Shown one piece after another: positions 8,443-18,225 of a DNA stretch of 64,000 nucleotides (the stretch's first letter is position 1; every line of letters begins with the position of its first letter). This DNA is from Lachnospiraceae bacterium UBA5899. GTDB taxonomy: Bacteria > Bacillota > Clostridia > Lachnospirales > Lachnospiraceae. The translations under genes were made by a program, and so were the position numbers. The notes beneath the pieces are model-generated. The model searched no databases. It was not told where the DNA came from and saw nothing but the letters and a program-made list of their open reading frames with translations. Where the stretch lies: the NCBI GenBank assembly GCA_002432425.1, contig DJEL01000056.1, positions 5,908-69,907 on the forward strand, written 5' to 3'.

Positions 8443-8553
8443 CCTATGCGTCCTTCCTGTGTCTGTTTTCTTCTGTTATGTTATAGTATACAATATCCGG
8501 TGCAAAGGAAACAATCCCAAAGATTTCACATGAAAGGTGTGTTTTTTATTGTT

Positions 8554-9876
8554 TTATGCGCCGTGCTCTATCATGGACTCAATGAAGATGCCGTAGCCCT
8601 TGGTGGGCTCGTTCACAAGCACATGGGTAACGGCTCCCACCAGTCTGCCGTTCTGGATAATAGGCGCTCCGCTCATGCCCTGCACGATGCCTCCCGTTTT
8701 CCGGATGAGCTCCGGGTCCGTGACTTCCAGCACAATTTCCTTGTTTTTGTGGTTGGCATCCTGGTGCATTTCCTTGATTTGGATGTCATAGTACGCAGTC
8801 TCGCTGCCTATGGTGCAGAGTATCTTGGCATCTCCCAGCTCCACCTCCTGGCGCAGGGCTATTTTCATGGGCTCCGCGGTTATTTTTTCCAGCATTCTTT
8901 CATTGCAGACACCGTAAATGCCCTGATTGGAGTTTTCGGTGATTTCTCCCAGAATGTTGCGCTCGGAATATTCTATCATGCCCGTCATTTCCCCGGGATT
9001 TCCCCTCTCTCCTTTGCGGACGGCTATAATCCGGGTTTCATAAAGGGTTCCGCTTTTTACCTCCATGGTGATGCCGGCATCCACATCGCTGATGCCGTGC
9101 CCCAGTGCGCCGAAATTTCCTTCGCTGTCTATAAAAGTCATGGTGCCGATACCCTGGGCATTGTCCCTGACCCAGATACCGATTTTATATTCGCCCGCCG
9201 CATTTTTCTCCGGTATGACCGTAATATCCATGGTTTCGTCATCCCTCCTTACGGTCAGCGTTATCTTATTTCCGCCGGAATTTTCCACCATGGAAATAAA
9301 CTGCTTTTTGTCCGTGACCTCTTCCCCGTCCACAGCTAAAATGTAGTCCCCGGTTTTTAATAAGAATGCCGCCGGGGAAACCGTCGTCCGGTCCGGGGTC
9401 TTAAAATCCCCGATGCCGATGACCATAACGCCCTCCGTTTTCAGGTAGATACCGATTGGAAGTCCCACCGGCGTCAGCGTCTTGTCTTCAATGACCTGCA
9501 CGCCCACCTGCTTGAACGGAATGATGCCGAACAGCTTCAGCTCCATCCGGTAGGTTTCTTCTTTTTCCGCCTTCATGGTGACAGGCTCCCGCAAATCTAT
9601 GCGGATGCTGTCCGCCGGAATATTGCTTTCCCTGCCTCCTGCCACCGGCACTCCGTTTTCCTGCTCCCTCTCCCACAGGGTACCGTCTGTTTTTTTGATA
9701 ATTCCTTCCACCGGAACGCCAATGTCTATCACCTGTTCTTCTCCCCTGCGAAGTTTTATATTATCGGGAATTTTTCGGTAAACCCCAAGCAGCCACAGCA
9801 GGCAGAGGGTAAAAACCGTCAGGACAAGCGCCGTCCACAGACAGCCTTTGTATATTTTTTTCCGCAATCCGCACAC
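8554..9876 (-). CDS. spoIVB: SpoIVB serine peptidase (S55)
   Basis: A 440-residue protein with one N-terminal membrane segment (about 10-30), a PDZ domain (about 165-235) and an S55 peptidase domain. The catalytic His is in FGALGHGISD and the catalytic Ser in GMSGAPII, followed by the conserved GAVTHVLVNEPTKGYGIFIE tail. SpoIVB is made in the forespore and cleaves SpoIVFA to trigger pro-sigma-K processing. The listed start is a GTG at 9876 very close to the AAAGGAA motif; a TTG 9 nt further in (9867) has better spacing and may be the true start. It lies directly downstream of recN, as in most endospore formers. Confidence 0.95.
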   Translation of the reverse strand: MCGLRKKIYKGCLWTALVLTVFTLCLLWLLGVYRKIPDNIKLRRGEEQVIDIGVPVEGIIKKTDGTLWEREQENGVPVAGGRESNIPADSIRIDLREPVTMKAEKEETYRMELKLFGIIPFKQVGVQVIEDKTLTPVGLPIGIYLKTEGVMVIGIGDFKTPDRTTVSPAAFLLKTGDYILAVDGEEVTDKKQFISMVENSGGNKITLTVRRDDETMDITVIPEKNAAGEYKIGIWVRDNAQGIGTMTFIDSEGNFGALGHGISDVDAGITMEVKSGTLYETRIIAVRKGERGNPGEMTGMIEYSERNILGEITENSNQGIYGVCNERMLEKITAEPMKIALRQEVELGDAKILCTIGSETAYYDIQIKEMHQDANHKNKEIVLEVTDPELIRKTGGIVQGMSGAPIIQNGRLVGAVTHVLVNEPTKGYGIFIESMIEHGA

Positions 9877-9893
9877 TTCCTTTCCGCAACACT

Positions 9894-9926
9894 AAAAAAA
9901 GAGTACCCATGATGGATACTCTTTTT
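9894..9926 (-). terminator. Rho-independent terminator after recN
   Basis: An AAAGAGTAyCCAT / ATGGrTACTCTTT hairpin with a tight loop, followed on the minus strand by seven Ts. It lies between the recN stop (9971) and the spoIVB start. Confidence 0.8.
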
Positions 9927-9970
9927 CTTACTACTATTGTTAGCAATTTTTATGACTCTAAACGGGAAAC

Positions 9971-11650
9971 CTATATTTTTTTCTGCTTTATGTTTTCCGC
10001 CTGTTTTCTTAATTCTCCGGCATTTTCCAGTGCTTTTTCGGAAAGACTGTCCGCTCCCAAAAGCCGCGCCAGTTCTTCCTTTGTGCCTTCTTCGGAAAGT
10101 CTTCTGATTTCCGTCTGGGTGCTGCTGCCGTCCGTTTCCTTTTCAATCACAAAATGGCTGTCCGCCATCGCCGCTATCTGCGGAAGGTGCGTAATGCAGA
10201 TGACCTGATGCGCCTCGGAAAGACGGCTTAATTTTTCGGAAACCCGCCATGCGGTCCTGCCGCTGATACCGGCATCGATTTCGTCGAAAATCAGGGTGTC
10301 TACCGCATCCTTTTCCGCCAGTACTGCCTTAATGGCAAGCATGATACGGGAAAGTTCACCGCCGCTGGCAACGGCTCCCAGACTTTTGGGTGCTTCGCCC
10401 GGATTGGTGGACAGTAAAAATTCCACATCATCCGCGCCGTCTGCGGACGGTTCCTTTGCCTTTCTGTCAATGACAAATTCTACGGTGAGGAAATTCAAAT
10501 CCACTAAGGACTTCTGTAAAATACCGGCAAGTGTTTCCGCGTTCTTATTTCTTAACTTTGTCAGTTTGCCGCAGACCTTTGTAAGCTCTGCTTCCTTCTT
10601 TTTTATTTTTTCATCCAGAGCGGCACGGTATACTTCGTAATCTTTCAGTTTTTCCGTTTTCTGTGCGATTTCTTCTCCATATGCCTTTACTTTTTCGATG
10701 GAGCCGCCGTATTTTTCTTTTAAGCGGTTCACCACATTCAGCCGTTCCTCCACCTGGGCAAACAGAGCGCCGTCAAATTCCATGCTTTCCATGTAATCGG
10801 CACATTCCCTGTTAAAATCGTTTAACAGCTCTTCCGTCTGCAGAAGGGCTTCCTGCATGCCGGCAAGTTTTTCGTCAAAATGCGCCACGCTGCCGATTTC
10901 CCGGACCGCACGTCCGATTAACGTGGATGCTCCTTCCTCTTCCCCGCCGGTAAGCCGGAAGGTCTGTCCCAGCGCTTCGCCGATTTTCTGACCGTTTACC
11001 ATGAGGCTGTACTGCTTTTCCAGTTCCTCATCCTCTCCGTCCTTAAGCGCTGCCGTTTCTATTTCCTGCTGTTCAAAGCTGAGCAGCTCCAGCTCTCTGT
11101 CACGTTCCCTCTCATCCAGTGCCGACTCTTCTTTTTCTGCAAGCAGGTCTTTTCTTTCCTTATAAAGCTTTGCCGCCTCCGCTTTTAATTCTTCCGCTTC
11201 TTTTCCTGCGTAGGCATCCAAAATCTGCAGATGCTTCTTTTTCTGTAAAAGGGACTGGTGCTCATGCTGTCCGTGAATGTCAATCAGAAGCTCGGACAGC
11301 TCCTTTAGCTGTCTGGCGCTGACCGTTTCCCCGTTGATACGGCTGACGCTTCTGCCCTGGCTGATTTTGCGGGCAATGGTAACCGTTCCGTCCTCTTCGG
11401 GCAGATCCATTTCGGCAAGCTTTTGTGCTATGCGTTCCGAGGAGTCAAAGGTAAGCTCCACCAGAGCCGCTTCCGCTCCCCGTCTTATCATGTCCGGGCT
11501 TGCCTTGCCGCCCAGCGCCAGATTGACGGAGCCGAGCAGAATGGATTTGCCTGCGCCGGTTTCACCGGTCAGGATATTGAGCCCTCCGGTAAAATCCACC
11601 TCCGCCTCTTCTATGAGTGCCAGATTTTTCACATGTAAACTTACTAACAT
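9971..11650 (-). CDS. recN: DNA repair protein RecN
   Basis: A 559-residue SMC-like ATPase. Walker A GETGAGKSI lies at residues about 30-38 and the Walker B/signature region near the C-terminus reads DTLIFDEIDAGISG; a long coiled coil fills the middle. RecN acts early in double-strand break repair, holding DNA ends together. The protein begins with MLVSLHVKNLALIEEAEVDF, the normal RecN start. It lies 85 nt downstream of argR, a pairing conserved across Firmicutes, and ends in a clear terminator. Confidence 0.97.
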   Translation of the reverse strand: MLVSLHVKNLALIEEAEVDFTGGLNILTGETGAGKSILLGSVNLALGGKASPDMIRRGAEAALVELTFDSSERIAQKLAEMDLPEEDGTVTIARKISQGRSVSRINGETVSARQLKELSELLIDIHGQHEHQSLLQKKKHLQILDAYAGKEAEELKAEAAKLYKERKDLLAEKEESALDERERDRELELLSFEQQEIETAALKDGEDEELEKQYSLMVNGQKIGEALGQTFRLTGGEEEGASTLIGRAVREIGSVAHFDEKLAGMQEALLQTEELLNDFNRECADYMESMEFDGALFAQVEERLNVVNRLKEKYGGSIEKVKAYGEEIAQKTEKLKDYEVYRAALDEKIKKKEAELTKVCGKLTKLRNKNAETLAGILQKSLVDLNFLTVEFVIDRKAKEPSADGADDVEFLLSTNPGEAPKSLGAVASGGELSRIMLAIKAVLAEKDAVDTLIFDEIDAGISGRTAWRVSEKLSRLSEAHQVICITHLPQIAAMADSHFVIEKETDGSSTQTEIRRLSEEGTKEELARLLGADSLSEKALENAGELRKQAENIKQKKI

Positions 11651-11735
11651 AGTTCTCCTTCTACCTTCTCTTTTTGTCTCCCTATGTCTGCCGTCTCTCC
11701 CGGCACGTTTAACCTTCCTGTCTGTGACTTTCCGT

Positions 11736-12182
11736 CTACAGCATGGCCTTTATTTTTTCCATTAAGACCTTGGTGTCCTCCACGGTTCTGACTGCCATCA
11801 TAATGGTGTCGTCCCCTGCAATGGAACCCACGATTTCCCGGAATTTCATGGCATCCACAGCTGCTGCCACCGCCATTGCCATACCGGAAACGGTCTTGAT
11901 GACCAGAATATTCTGCGCCATATCCATGGATACAAAGCCTTCTTTTAAGACACGGATGTATTTGTCTCCCAGATGGCTGTCGTCCGTTCCCAGCGCCACG
12001 TATTTCTGTCTGCCGTCACCTGTGGGCACCTTGGATAATTTCAGCTCCCGGATATCCCTGGAAACGGTTGCCTGCGTTACGTCAAAGCCCTCTTCTTTTA
12101 AAAGTACCGCAAGCTCCTCCTGTGTTTCCACGTTCCTGCTCTCGATAATCTCGATAATTCTGCCCAGTCTTTCTTTCTTCAT
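11736..12182 (-). CDS. argR: Arginine repressor ArgR
   Basis: A 148-residue regulator. The N-terminal winged helix (RLGRIIEIIESRNVETQEEL ... TQATVSRDIRELKL) binds ARG boxes and the C-terminal domain (GTDD..., SIAGDDTIMM) binds arginine and forms the hexamer. It controls arginine biosynthesis and catabolism genes, none of which are in this window. Length is normal. It sits between nadK (44-nt gap) and recN, the conserved order. Confidence 0.96.
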   Translation of the reverse strand: MKKERLGRIIEIIESRNVETQEELAVLLKEEGFDVTQATVSRDIRELKLSKVPTGDGRQKYVALGTDDSHLGDKYIRVLKEGFVSMDMAQNILVIKTVSGMAMAVAAAVDAMKFREIVGSIAGDDTIMMAVRTVEDTKVLMEKIKAML

Positions 12183-12225
12183 CCCTTTTCCATCCTTTTT
12201 CCTTTGATTTTATACCCGCCTGCCG

Positions 12226-13056
12226 TCAGCCGTTTTCACTCATCTTTTTGTGTAAGGTTTCCAAGAAACCGGCATTTCCGATTTTAATAAATTCCGTTGT
12301 CTGTGCGGATTTGCGTATCCGTATCAGGTCGCCGGTGGCAATTTCCACTGCCTGTCCGTCAAAGTTCACCACTCCGTGCTGCTCCTGTCCTTCTCTGCCC
12401 GCCGGGATTTCTATCTCCACCACATCCTCTGCGGAAAGCACCACGCTGCGCTGGTTCAGGGTATGGGGGCAGATTGGCGTCAGCACAAGCAGGCTTGCCA
12501 TGGGCTCCACAATGGGGCCGCCCGCCGACAGATTGTAGCCGGTGGAACCGGTGGGTGTCGTGACAATCATGCCGTCCGCCTGGTATTTATTTAAGAATTT
12601 TTTATTGACGTATAGATGGAACTGTAAAAGCTGCTGGGCGCCGTCCCTGCGGATGACAATGTCGTTGAGTGCCCAGTCGGTATGGATTTCTTTTCCGCTT
12701 CTTATAAGGCTGCCGTCTAACATCATCCGGCTTTCCAGTTCAAAATCTCCCGAAAGCAGCTTCTCCAAGGCGCTCTCCACGCCCTCCGGCTCCACTTCCG
12801 TAAGATACCCCAGTGTGCCCATATTGATGCCGAGAATGGGAATGTTCTGCTTGCCGATGCGCTCTCTTGCGGCATTTAAGACCGTGCCGTCGCCGCCGAG
12901 TACCAGAATACAGTCCGTTCCCGGCTGCATGGGGTCTTCGGGGTGCAGCTTGACACTGCATTCCATGCCTTTCTGTGTAAGAAGCTTCCGGATGCGCGTG
13001 GTCATCAGAAGGTCTTTGTCCTTATGCAGGTTTGTGTAAATGCAAAAATGTTTCAT
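12226..13056 (-). CDS. nadK: NAD kinase
   Basis: A 276-residue ATP-NAD kinase that makes NADP. Visible motifs: GGDGTVLNAAR, the GTLGYLTEVEP loop and TPTGSTGYNLSAGGPIVEP, which bind ATP and NAD. The frame is open upstream to 13116 but the start chosen here is the ATG at 13056, because it overlaps the tlyA stop as ATGA and gives the normal N-terminus MKHFCIYTN. The overlap implies translational coupling with tlyA. Confidence 0.96.
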   Translation of the reverse strand: MKHFCIYTNLHKDKDLLMTTRIRKLLTQKGMECSVKLHPEDPMQPGTDCILVLGGDGTVLNAARERIGKQNIPILGINMGTLGYLTEVEPEGVESALEKLLSGDFELESRMMLDGSLIRSGKEIHTDWALNDIVIRRDGAQQLLQFHLYVNKKFLNKYQADGMIVTTPTGSTGYNLSAGGPIVEPMASLLVLTPICPHTLNQRSVVLSAEDVVEIEIPAGREGQEQHGVVNFDGQAVEIATGDLIRIRKSAQTTEFIKIGNAGFLETLHKKMSENG

Positions 13057-13940
13057 TCCGTTTTGTCCAACTCCCCATGTGCAAGTGAAACGGTTTCTTT
13101 TATTTTCGTCTGCCACTCCGGTGCAAAGCCGAGTCCTTCTTTTTTAGACAAAAGCTCTTTTAAGGCTCCTTCCGCCTCGGCTTCCGTAAACGGCGGCATT
13201 TTTTCTTTCCGGATTTCCAGAAAAACAAGGTATTCGATATTGCCTTCCGGTCCCTTTATGGGAGAAAAATCCAGATCCTTTACGAGAAATCCCAGCATAT
13301 CCGCATAGGTAATGACCTTTTCAATGACTTCCCTGTGCACCTCCGGCTCTCTTACCACGCCCTTTTTGCCGACCTTGTCCTTGCCGGCTTCAAACTGCGG
13401 CTTGATGAGGCATACCATCTGGCCGTGCTCCGCCAGAAGCTCTCTTGCGGGCAGTAAAATTTTGGTCAGGGAAATAAACGAAACATCCACGGAGGCAAAC
13501 TGGGGTGCCTCGGCAGTATCTTCTTTTGTCATATAGCGGAAATTGGTCTTTTCCATGCAGACCACTCTCTCGTCATTGCGGAGCTTCCAGGCAAGCTGAC
13601 CGTGTCCCACGTCCACGGAATATACCTTTACGGCGCCGTTCTGCAGCATGCAGTCGGTAAATCCTCCGGTGGAAGCGCCGATATCCATACATACCTTTCC
13701 CTTTAGGGTAAGGTCAAAATGCGTCATCGCCTTCTCTAACTTATAGCCGCCCCGGCTCACGTATTTCTGCGGGGCTCCTTTTACTTCTATTTTCAGATTG
13801 TCCGTGCGGAACATGCTTCCCGCTTTGTCCTCCCGCTGTCCGTCCACGAAAACATTGCCCGCCATGATAATGGCTTTTGCTTTTTCCCGGGATTCTGCGT
13901 AACCCATGGACACAAGCAGTACATCCAGTCTTTCTTTCAT
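13053..13940 (-). CDS. tlyA: TlyA family rRNA 2'-O-methyltransferase
   Basis: A 295-residue protein with an N-terminal S4 RNA-binding domain (RLDVLLVSMGYAESREKAKA) and an FtsJ-type Rossmann methyltransferase domain whose SAM motif is MDIGASTGGFTDCM. TlyA enzymes methylate ribosomal RNA ribose groups; the older name hemolysin A is misleading. It lies 36 nt after dxs and overlaps nadK by 4 nt, the conserved Clostridia arrangement. Confidence 0.95.
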   Translation of the reverse strand: MKERLDVLLVSMGYAESREKAKAIIMAGNVFVDGQREDKAGSMFRTDNLKIEVKGAPQKYVSRGGYKLEKAMTHFDLTLKGKVCMDIGASTGGFTDCMLQNGAVKVYSVDVGHGQLAWKLRNDERVVCMEKTNFRYMTKEDTAEAPQFASVDVSFISLTKILLPARELLAEHGQMVCLIKPQFEAGKDKVGKKGVVREPEVHREVIEKVITYADMLGFLVKDLDFSPIKGPEGNIEYLVFLEIRKEKMPPFTEAEAEGALKELLSKKEGLGFAPEWQTKIKETVSLAHGELDKTE

Positions 13941-13976
13941 GTTTCTTCCTCTTTATTCTGCTGCCGAAAGCCTGTT

Positions 13977-15842
13977 TTATTTAGGCTGTCCGTCCATTTG
14001 TTCCAAAATTCGGTTCAAGATGCTTTCCGCATCCATATGCAGTTCTTTTTTTAACTGCTCCACGCTGCCGTGCTCCACATAACAGTCCGGTATGGCAACG
14101 GAAAGGAATTTTCCGCGGTAATTACATTCCTCTAAGTAGGCTCTTACGCCCTCGCCGAAGCCGCCGTTTGCCGTGTTTTCTTCCAGCGTAATCACAAAAT
14201 CATGCTCTGCCGCCGCCTGTTTTACCATTTCTCTGTCAAAGGGCTTTACAAAACGCACATTGACAAGGCTGACCGGAAGACCTTTTTCCTTTAACGCCTC
14301 CCGCACGGTTACGGCTGTTTTTACCATACTGCCCACGGCTAACAGGGCAATGCCGCCCTCTTTGTAAATCCATTCGCTTTTTCCCATGGAAATGGGGGCA
14401 CGGAACTCCTTTAAGCCCGTATACGCCTCGCCCTTGGGATAGCGCACGGCAATGGGACAGCCCGCTGCCACGGCATATTTCATCATATCGGAAAGCTCCC
14501 ATTTGTTCTTGGGCGCCATAATGTGCATATTGGGAATACTGGATAAAAACGACAAATCGAAAATACCCTGATGGGTCTCGCCGTCCGCGCCTACCAGCCC
14601 TGCCCGGTCTATGGCAAATACCACCGGCAGATTCTGGATACAGACATCATGCAGTATCTGGTCGTAGGCTCTCTGTAAAAAGGAAGAATAAATTGCCACC
14701 ACCGGAATATAGCCTCCGGCAGCCAGTCCCGCCGCAAAGGTAACGGCGTGTTCTTCCGCAATGCCCACATCAAAGAAACGCTCCGGGTACATGTTGCGGA
14801 ACCGCTTTAAGCCCGTGCCGTCCGGCATAGCCGCCGTAATCGCCACCACTTTTTCGTTGCGGTTTCCAAGCTTACACATAACCGTGGAAAAAATATCCGT
14901 ATAATTGGCTGTGGTGCGGGGATTTTTAGGAAGTCCCGTTTCCGGCTCGAAGGGGTCCGTGCCGTGAAATCTGGCAGGATGCCGTTCCGCCGGCTCATAG
15001 CCCTTTCCTTTTTCCGTAATCACATGGACAAGCACCGACCCTTTTACCCTTTTTGCATCCTTAAAAACTCTTAATAGGGCATTGATGTCGTGTCCGTTTA
15101 CGGGTCCTAAATAGGTAATTCCCATATCTTCAAAAAACATGCCGGGAACCACAAGCTGCTTCACACCGTTTTTGATACGGCGGATGCGGGCAATGAGTCC
15201 GTCTTTTCCGGAATTTTTTAAGGTGTTGTAAACGCCCTCTTTCAAATCCAGATACCCCTCTGCCGTCCGCACGTTATTTAAATACTGGGAAAGTCCTCCC
15301 ACATTTTCGGAAATGGACATGTTGTTGTCATTTAATACCACAATGAAGTTGGTTTCCAGAGTGGACGCATTATTTAACGCCTCGTAAGCCATGCCGCCCG
15401 TCAGGGAACCGTCGCCGATGACGGATACAATAGTTTCCGTGCCGCCGGATAAATCCCTTGCTTTTACCATTCCCAGTCCCGCCGATATGGATGTGGAGCT
15501 GTGTCCGGTATCGAAGCAGTCGCAGTCGCTTTCCTTCCGCTTGGGAAAGCCGCTCATGCCGTGATATTTTCGGAGGGTTTCAAAGCCATCTTTTCTGCCG
15601 GTCAGGATTTTGTGTGTGTAGGACTGGTGTCCCACATCGAAAATAATCTTGTCCTTTGGCAAATCCAGGGAAAGATGCAGCGCCATGGTAAGCTCCACCG
15701 TTCCGAGGTTGGAGCCTAAGTGTCCGCCCGTTTCACTGATTTTTTCTATGAGGAATTTCCGGATTTCTTCTGCCAAGATCTGGTATTCCTTTTTGTTCAG
15801 TTTCTTTATGTCATTGACCTTCTCTATTTGTTCCAGGTACAT
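13977..15842 (-). CDS. dxs: 1-deoxy-D-xylulose-5-phosphate synthase
   Basis: A 621-residue thiamine-diphosphate enzyme that condenses pyruvate and glyceraldehyde-3-phosphate, the first step of the MEP isoprenoid pathway. The thiamine-diphosphate motif is GDGSLTGGMAYEALNNA; the GHSSTSISAGLG segment and the transketolase pyrimidine domain (VGIAEEHAVTFAAGLA) are intact. Length is normal. It follows ispA by 20 nt, so two isoprenoid enzymes are coupled in one operon. Confidence 0.97.
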   Translation of the reverse strand: MYLEQIEKVNDIKKLNKKEYQILAEEIRKFLIEKISETGGHLGSNLGTVELTMALHLSLDLPKDKIIFDVGHQSYTHKILTGRKDGFETLRKYHGMSGFPKRKESDCDCFDTGHSSTSISAGLGMVKARDLSGGTETIVSVIGDGSLTGGMAYEALNNASTLETNFIVVLNDNNMSISENVGGLSQYLNNVRTAEGYLDLKEGVYNTLKNSGKDGLIARIRRIKNGVKQLVVPGMFFEDMGITYLGPVNGHDINALLRVFKDAKRVKGSVLVHVITEKGKGYEPAERHPARFHGTDPFEPETGLPKNPRTTANYTDIFSTVMCKLGNRNEKVVAITAAMPDGTGLKRFRNMYPERFFDVGIAEEHAVTFAAGLAAGGYIPVVAIYSSFLQRAYDQILHDVCIQNLPVVFAIDRAGLVGADGETHQGIFDLSFLSSIPNMHIMAPKNKWELSDMMKYAVAAGCPIAVRYPKGEAYTGLKEFRAPISMGKSEWIYKEGGIALLAVGSMVKTAVTVREALKEKGLPVSLVNVRFVKPFDREMVKQAAAEHDFVITLEENTANGGFGEGVRAYLEECNYRGKFLSVAIPDCYVEHGSVEQLKKELHMDAESILNRILEQMDGQPK

Positions 15843-15862
15843 CTATACTCACCCCAAAAACA

Positions 15863-16774
15863 TTATTTTTTCCGATGAATCAGATATTTCGTAAGCTCTT
15901 TCAGAAAGGCGCTGTCCCCCGAACAGTCCTTCAGAATACAAATGGCTTCTTCCGAAAGCTTCTCCACTTCTTTTTTTGCTTTTTCAAGACCATACATGGT
16001 CACGTAAGTCTGTTTGTCGTTCTTTTCGTCGCTGAAAAGGGGCTTGCCCAAAACGGCTTCCTCCCCTTCCACATCCAGAATGTCGTCCTGAATCTGGAAC
16101 GCAATACCGATGTTGTACGCACACCTGCCCATGGCGGTAACGGTTTTCTCGTCCGCTCCCGCTAAAATGGCTCCTATCATCATGGAAGCCTCTATCAAAT
16201 CCGCCGTCTTGTGGCGGTAAATAAACAGAAGCTGTTCTTCCGTAATCTTTTTTCCTTCCGCCTCCAAGTCTGCGGTCTGTCCGCCGATCATGCCGTGGAT
16301 GCCTGCTGCCTTAGACAGTACCTTCAGTGCCTGCTCCAGCATCTTAAAACGTGCCGTTACCGTCACACCGTCCACGTAACAGTTTTCAAAAGCCCGGAAT
16401 GCCGTTTCAAACGCATAGTTTAACAGGGCATCCCCTGCCAGAACCGCCATACCGTCTCCGTAAACCACCCAGGTGGTCTTTTTGCCGCGGCGCAGCTCGT
16501 CGTTGTCCATGGCAGGCAGATCGTCATGCACCAGGGAATAGGTATGTATCATTTCCATGGCTGCCATAAAGGGCTCCACTGCGCTGCCCGTTCCGCCGCA
16601 CATTTTATAGGTTTCCCGCATCAGCATGGGACGTATCCTCTTGCCGCCCGCCTCTAAGCTGTAATGCATGGCTTCCTTTACCGTTTTCTGCAAGCCTTCC
16701 GTATCCGGCATATACTGCATTAAAATCTCATTGATTTCTTTCTGTCTGTTTTCAAATTCTGCCCGAAAGTCCAT
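15863..16774 (-). CDS. ispA: Polyprenyl (farnesyl) diphosphate synthase
   Basis: A 303-residue trans-prenyltransferase. The first Asp-rich motif is DDLPAMDND and the second is QIQDDILD; residues before the first motif (HTYSLVHDD) fit a short-chain, farnesyl-type product. It uses IPP and DMAPP made by the MEP pathway. A GGAGGAAG Shine-Dalgarno precedes the ATG, 18 nt after the xseB stop. Product length is inferred from family resemblance. Confidence 0.94.
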   Translation of the reverse strand: MDFRAEFENRQKEINEILMQYMPDTEGLQKTVKEAMHYSLEAGGKRIRPMLMRETYKMCGGTGSAVEPFMAAMEMIHTYSLVHDDLPAMDNDELRRGKKTTWVVYGDGMAVLAGDALLNYAFETAFRAFENCYVDGVTVTARFKMLEQALKVLSKAAGIHGMIGGQTADLEAEGKKITEEQLLFIYRHKTADLIEASMMIGAILAGADEKTVTAMGRCAYNIGIAFQIQDDILDVEGEEAVLGKPLFSDEKNDKQTYVTMYGLEKAKKEVEKLSEEAICILKDCSGDSAFLKELTKYLIHRKK

Positions 16775-16792
16775 ACTTCCTCCCGCTACACA

Positions 16793-16996
16793 CTATTCTT
16801 CGTCCCAGTCCGTTACCTGTCCGTCCGCATTCAGTATCTGTACCTGTTTTTCCACCCTGTCGATATCGGCATTGCACTGCTTAATAAGCTCCATGCCGTC
16901 CTTATACAGGGAAAAACTTTCTTCCAGTGTAATGTCTTCTTTTCGCAACTGCTCTGTCATGGCATCTAATTTTGCCAGTTTTTCTTCCAATGTCAT
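16793..16996 (-). CDS. xseB: Exodeoxyribonuclease VII small subunit
   Basis: A 67-residue coiled-coil protein (MTLEEKLAKLDAMTEQLRKE ... LEESFSLYKDGMELIKQCN), the usual size and pattern for XseB. The frame extends upstream to 17023, but the ATG at 16996 overlaps the xseA stop as ATGA and gives the family's normal N-terminus. It binds XseA to form exonuclease VII, which degrades single-stranded DNA. Confidence 0.94.
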   Translation of the reverse strand: MTLEEKLAKLDAMTEQLRKEDITLEESFSLYKDGMELIKQCNADIDRVEKQVQILNADGQVTDWDEE

Positions 16997-18213
16997 ACCG
17001 GTTCTCTTTCCTTTCGTGCGCATTCTTCCACCAGTACGTGAATTTCGCCGTCCGTCACCTGTACGGTAAGCTTATCACCTTCCGCTACGTCTTCCACACT
17101 CTTTACAGCCCTGCCGTCCTTTTCCACATAGGAATAGCCGCCGCTTAGTTTTTCTAAGGGGGACATTCCCTTGAACTGCTCAATCAGAAGCGCCAGTCTG
17201 TGGCGTCTGTCCGTCACAATATCCGTAAATCCGCCCTGCAGGCTTTCCGTCAGCTTCGCCAGGTACATCTTCTGCTCCTGCAGACGGTTCATGGGACTTA
17301 GTGTCTTTAAGGTAAGCTGTCTCTGCGCCGTTTTCATTTTTAAGAGCTGTATTTTGGTCATTATGCCGCCGGTGAGCTCCTCTTTTCTGCGGGCAAGCTG
17401 TTTTTCCAACTGGTCGTACTCATATACGGCAAGCTCTGCCGCCGCAGAGGGAGTCGGTGCACGCAAATCCGCCACATAATCCGCTATGGTGGTGTCCGTT
17501 TCATGGCCCACTGCGGAAATGATGGGGATTTCACAGTCAAAGATTGCCTGTGCCACCGCTTCTTCGTTAAACGCCCACAAGTCCTCTAAGGAGCCGCCGC
17601 CCCTTCCCACTATCATTACATCCACACCGACTTTTTCCAGCGCGCGAATGCCGTTTATAATGCTGGGCGCCGCATCCCTTCCCTGCACAATGGCGGGATA
17701 CAGAATGATTTTCACATAAGGGTTCCTTCTCCGGGTAATGTTGATAATATCCCGGACCGCCGCTCCCGTGGGAGCCGTCACCACACCCAATGTATGAATA
17801 TACTTTGGAACGGGTCGTTTGTAACACTCATCAAACATGCCCCGTTCCAACAGTTCCGTTTTCAATTCTTCAAATTTTTCGTAGAGATTTCCCAGACCGT
17901 CATTCGTAATCTGTTTCACGTAAATCTGGTATTTTCCGTCTCTTTCGTAGACGTTTACGGTACCTTTTACAATGACCTGCATCCCCTCCTGCATACGGAA
18001 GGAAAGTCCTTTTTTCCTATCACTGTCGAACATCACACAGGCGAGGGTACCTTTTTCGTCCTTTAACGTAAAATAAATATGTCCAGACGGATGGTATTTG
18101 CAGTTGCTTACTTCGCCTCTGACGGAAAGCCTCTGCAACATAAAATCCTGAGTGAACATATTTTTTATATACGCATTTACCTGTGCTACCGAATATACAT
18201 TTTGTACGGCCAT
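16993..18213 (-). CDS. xseA: Exodeoxyribonuclease VII large subunit
   Basis: A 406-residue catalytic subunit: an N-terminal OB fold (VRGEVSNCKYHPSGHIYFTL) and the nuclease core (GVVTAPTGAAVRDIINITRRR; GRGGGSLEDLWAFN; SAVGHETDTTIADYVADLRAPTPSAAAE). All hallmark motifs are intact. Its stop overlaps the xseB start, and it lies 12 nt after nusB. Confidence 0.97.
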   Translation of the reverse strand: MAVQNVYSVAQVNAYIKNMFTQDFMLQRLSVRGEVSNCKYHPSGHIYFTLKDEKGTLACVMFDSDRKKGLSFRMQEGMQVIVKGTVNVYERDGKYQIYVKQITNDGLGNLYEKFEELKTELLERGMFDECYKRPVPKYIHTLGVVTAPTGAAVRDIINITRRRNPYVKIILYPAIVQGRDAAPSIINGIRALEKVGVDVMIVGRGGGSLEDLWAFNEEAVAQAIFDCEIPIISAVGHETDTTIADYVADLRAPTPSAAAELAVYEYDQLEKQLARRKEELTGGIMTKIQLLKMKTAQRQLTLKTLSPMNRLQEQKMYLAKLTESLQGGFTDIVTDRRHRLALLIEQFKGMSPLEKLSGGYSYVEKDGRAVKSVEDVAEGDKLTVQVTDGEIHVLVEECARKEREPV

Positions 18214-18225
18214 ATAAATCCTCTT

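Noticed and set aside
9932..9960. Sigma-F/sigma-G-like promoter (GTTTA, 14 nt, GCTAACAAT) upstream of spoIVB
   Set aside because: It lies upstream of the recN terminator, so a transcript from it would have to read through that hairpin; the match is suggestive but not enough to list.
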